Below, in pieces: positions 63,472-64,000 of a stretch of 64,000 bases of DNA. Origin of the DNA: Acidimicrobiales bacterium (lineage in GTDB: Bacteria > Actinomycetota > Acidimicrobiia > Acidimicrobiales > Poriferisodalaceae); the NCBI GenBank assembly GCA_041394185.1, contig JAWKIQ010000001.1, forward strand, positions 992,001-1,056,000, read 5' to 3'. Both the position numbers and the translations under genes were made by a program. The notes below the pieces were generated by a model that saw nothing but the letters and a program-made list of their open reading frames with translations, searched no databases and had not been told where the DNA came from. Position 1 is the first letter of the stretch, and each line of letters starts with the position of its first letter.

Positions 63472-64000
63472 CGGCAGACGCCGCGCCCGAGCCGGTGCCC
63501 ATGACGGTTGTCGCCGGCTGGCTGGGCTCGGGCAAGACCACCCTGATCAACCAGACGCTTTCTGCTGGTCTTGCGGGCGCCAACCGGCTTGCCGTGCTGG
63601 TCAACGACGTGGCCGACGTAGACGTCGACGGCTCGCTGATAGTGGCCCACGATGGCGCCACCATCGAGCTCAGCAACGGCTGCGTGTGTTGCAGCATCGG
63701 AGGCTCGCTGGCGCTGGCATTGCGCGACCTGATGACGTCGCCCAACCCGCCCGATGCGGTGCTAATCGAAGCCTCGGGTGTTGCAGAACCAGCACGGGTT
63801 GCCTCCTACGGCAACCGTGAGGTGCTGGCCGAGCCGACCATCATCACGGTTGTCGATCCGTTCGACATCGAGCGGATGCTGTCAGACGCGGTCTACGGCG
63901 GGCTAGCCGCGGCCCAGGTTCGCCAGGCCGATGTGATCCACATCTCGCGCACCGATCTGGTCAGCGACTCGAACCAGGTCGCGTTCGACAGGGGGTGTCG
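63468..64000 (+). CDS. CobW/P47K-type GTPase, N-terminal part (3' truncated by window edge)
   Basis: First ~177 residues, open to the window end. P-loop GWLGSGKTTL, the metal-binding CxCC in NGCVCCSIGG, and a switch-like IEASGVAEPARVASYG, the hallmarks of CobW/YjiA/COG0523 GTPases that deliver metals (Zn, Co, Fe) to target enzymes. GTG 63468 overlaps the preceding stop (GTGA). The specific metal is unknown; the nitrile hydratase in this window needs cobalt, but a link is speculation. Confidence 0.9.
   Translation, partial: MTADAAPEPVPMTVVAGWLGSGKTTLINQTLSAGLAGANRLAVLVNDVADVDVDGSLIVAHDGATIELSNGCVCCSIGGSLALALRDLMTSPNPPDAVLIEASGVAEPARVASYGNREVLAEPTIITVVDPFDIERMLSDAVYGGLAAAQVRQADVIHISRTDLVSDSNQVAFDRGC

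Overview
This window comes from a high-GC actinobacterium, most likely class Acidimicrobiia (Ilumatobacter-like). That placement is an inference from gene content. The supporting signs are a large NAD-type glutamate dehydrogenase, an F420-type luciferase-like oxidoreductase, Thr/Ser-rich lipoprotein linkers, a secreted protein with 'GYWLVASDGG' repeats, many fatty-acyl-CoA enzymes and paralogs, and many genes that look leaderless (a TANNNT box 6-8 nt before the start codon). The window is chromosomal and densely coding. I saw no tRNA, rRNA, CRISPR array, transposase, prophage or integron.

Layout. 1-7.8 kb: 3' end of NAD-glutamate dehydrogenase, gpsA with a class III CoA-transferase, otsA, and two acyl-CoA dehydrogenases, the second frameshifted. 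7.8-11.1 kb: acyl-CoA synthetase and a PEP-utilising-type protein without an ATP-grasp domain. 11.1-11.5 kb: the only long gap, holding a strong terminator and a possible 7-codon ORF. 11.5-22.3 kb: mixed housekeeping and catabolic genes (MFS transporter, LLM oxidoreductase, class I amidotransferase-like protein, alpha/beta hydrolase, Nudix/DUF2237, arfB, azlCD-like transporter, FAD oxidoreductase, M20 peptidase, YtcJ-like amidohydrolase). 22.4-31.6 kb: SH3b lipoprotein, deoC, rtcB with a degenerate GNAT, DUF3237, two large secreted proteins and a RIO kinase. 31.8-40.2 kb: beta-oxidation and lipid-catabolism block, with two enoyl-CoA hydratases, an SDR, a thiolase and a MarR regulator divergent from an acyl-CoA dehydrogenase and a P450. 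40.2-48.2 kb: complete Opp/Dpp-type ABC importer with two paralogous binding lipoproteins. 48.2-57.1 kb: glnS, a PPOX/MOSC pair, a PII protein without the uridylylation tyrosine, a cobalt-type nitrile hydratase operon and a biotin-dependent acyl-CoA carboxylase pair. 57.1-64 kb: GNAT, nitroreductase, an acyl-CoA-dehydrogenase-fold flavoprotein, a diguanylate cyclase, DUF3445, a frameshifted YtcJ-like amidohydrolase and the start of a CobW-type GTPase.

How they fit together. The picture is a heterotrophic scavenger. The importer brings in peptides or similar solutes. Acyl-CoA synthetase, acyl-CoA dehydrogenases, hydratases, SDR, thiolase and carboxylase degrade fatty-acid-like substrates. Amidohydrolases, nitrile hydratase, glutamate dehydrogenase and PII handle organic nitrogen.

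Quality note. Two genes are each broken by one missing base, and the azlC/azlD junction may be a third case. Sequencing or assembly error should be excluded before calling pseudogenes.
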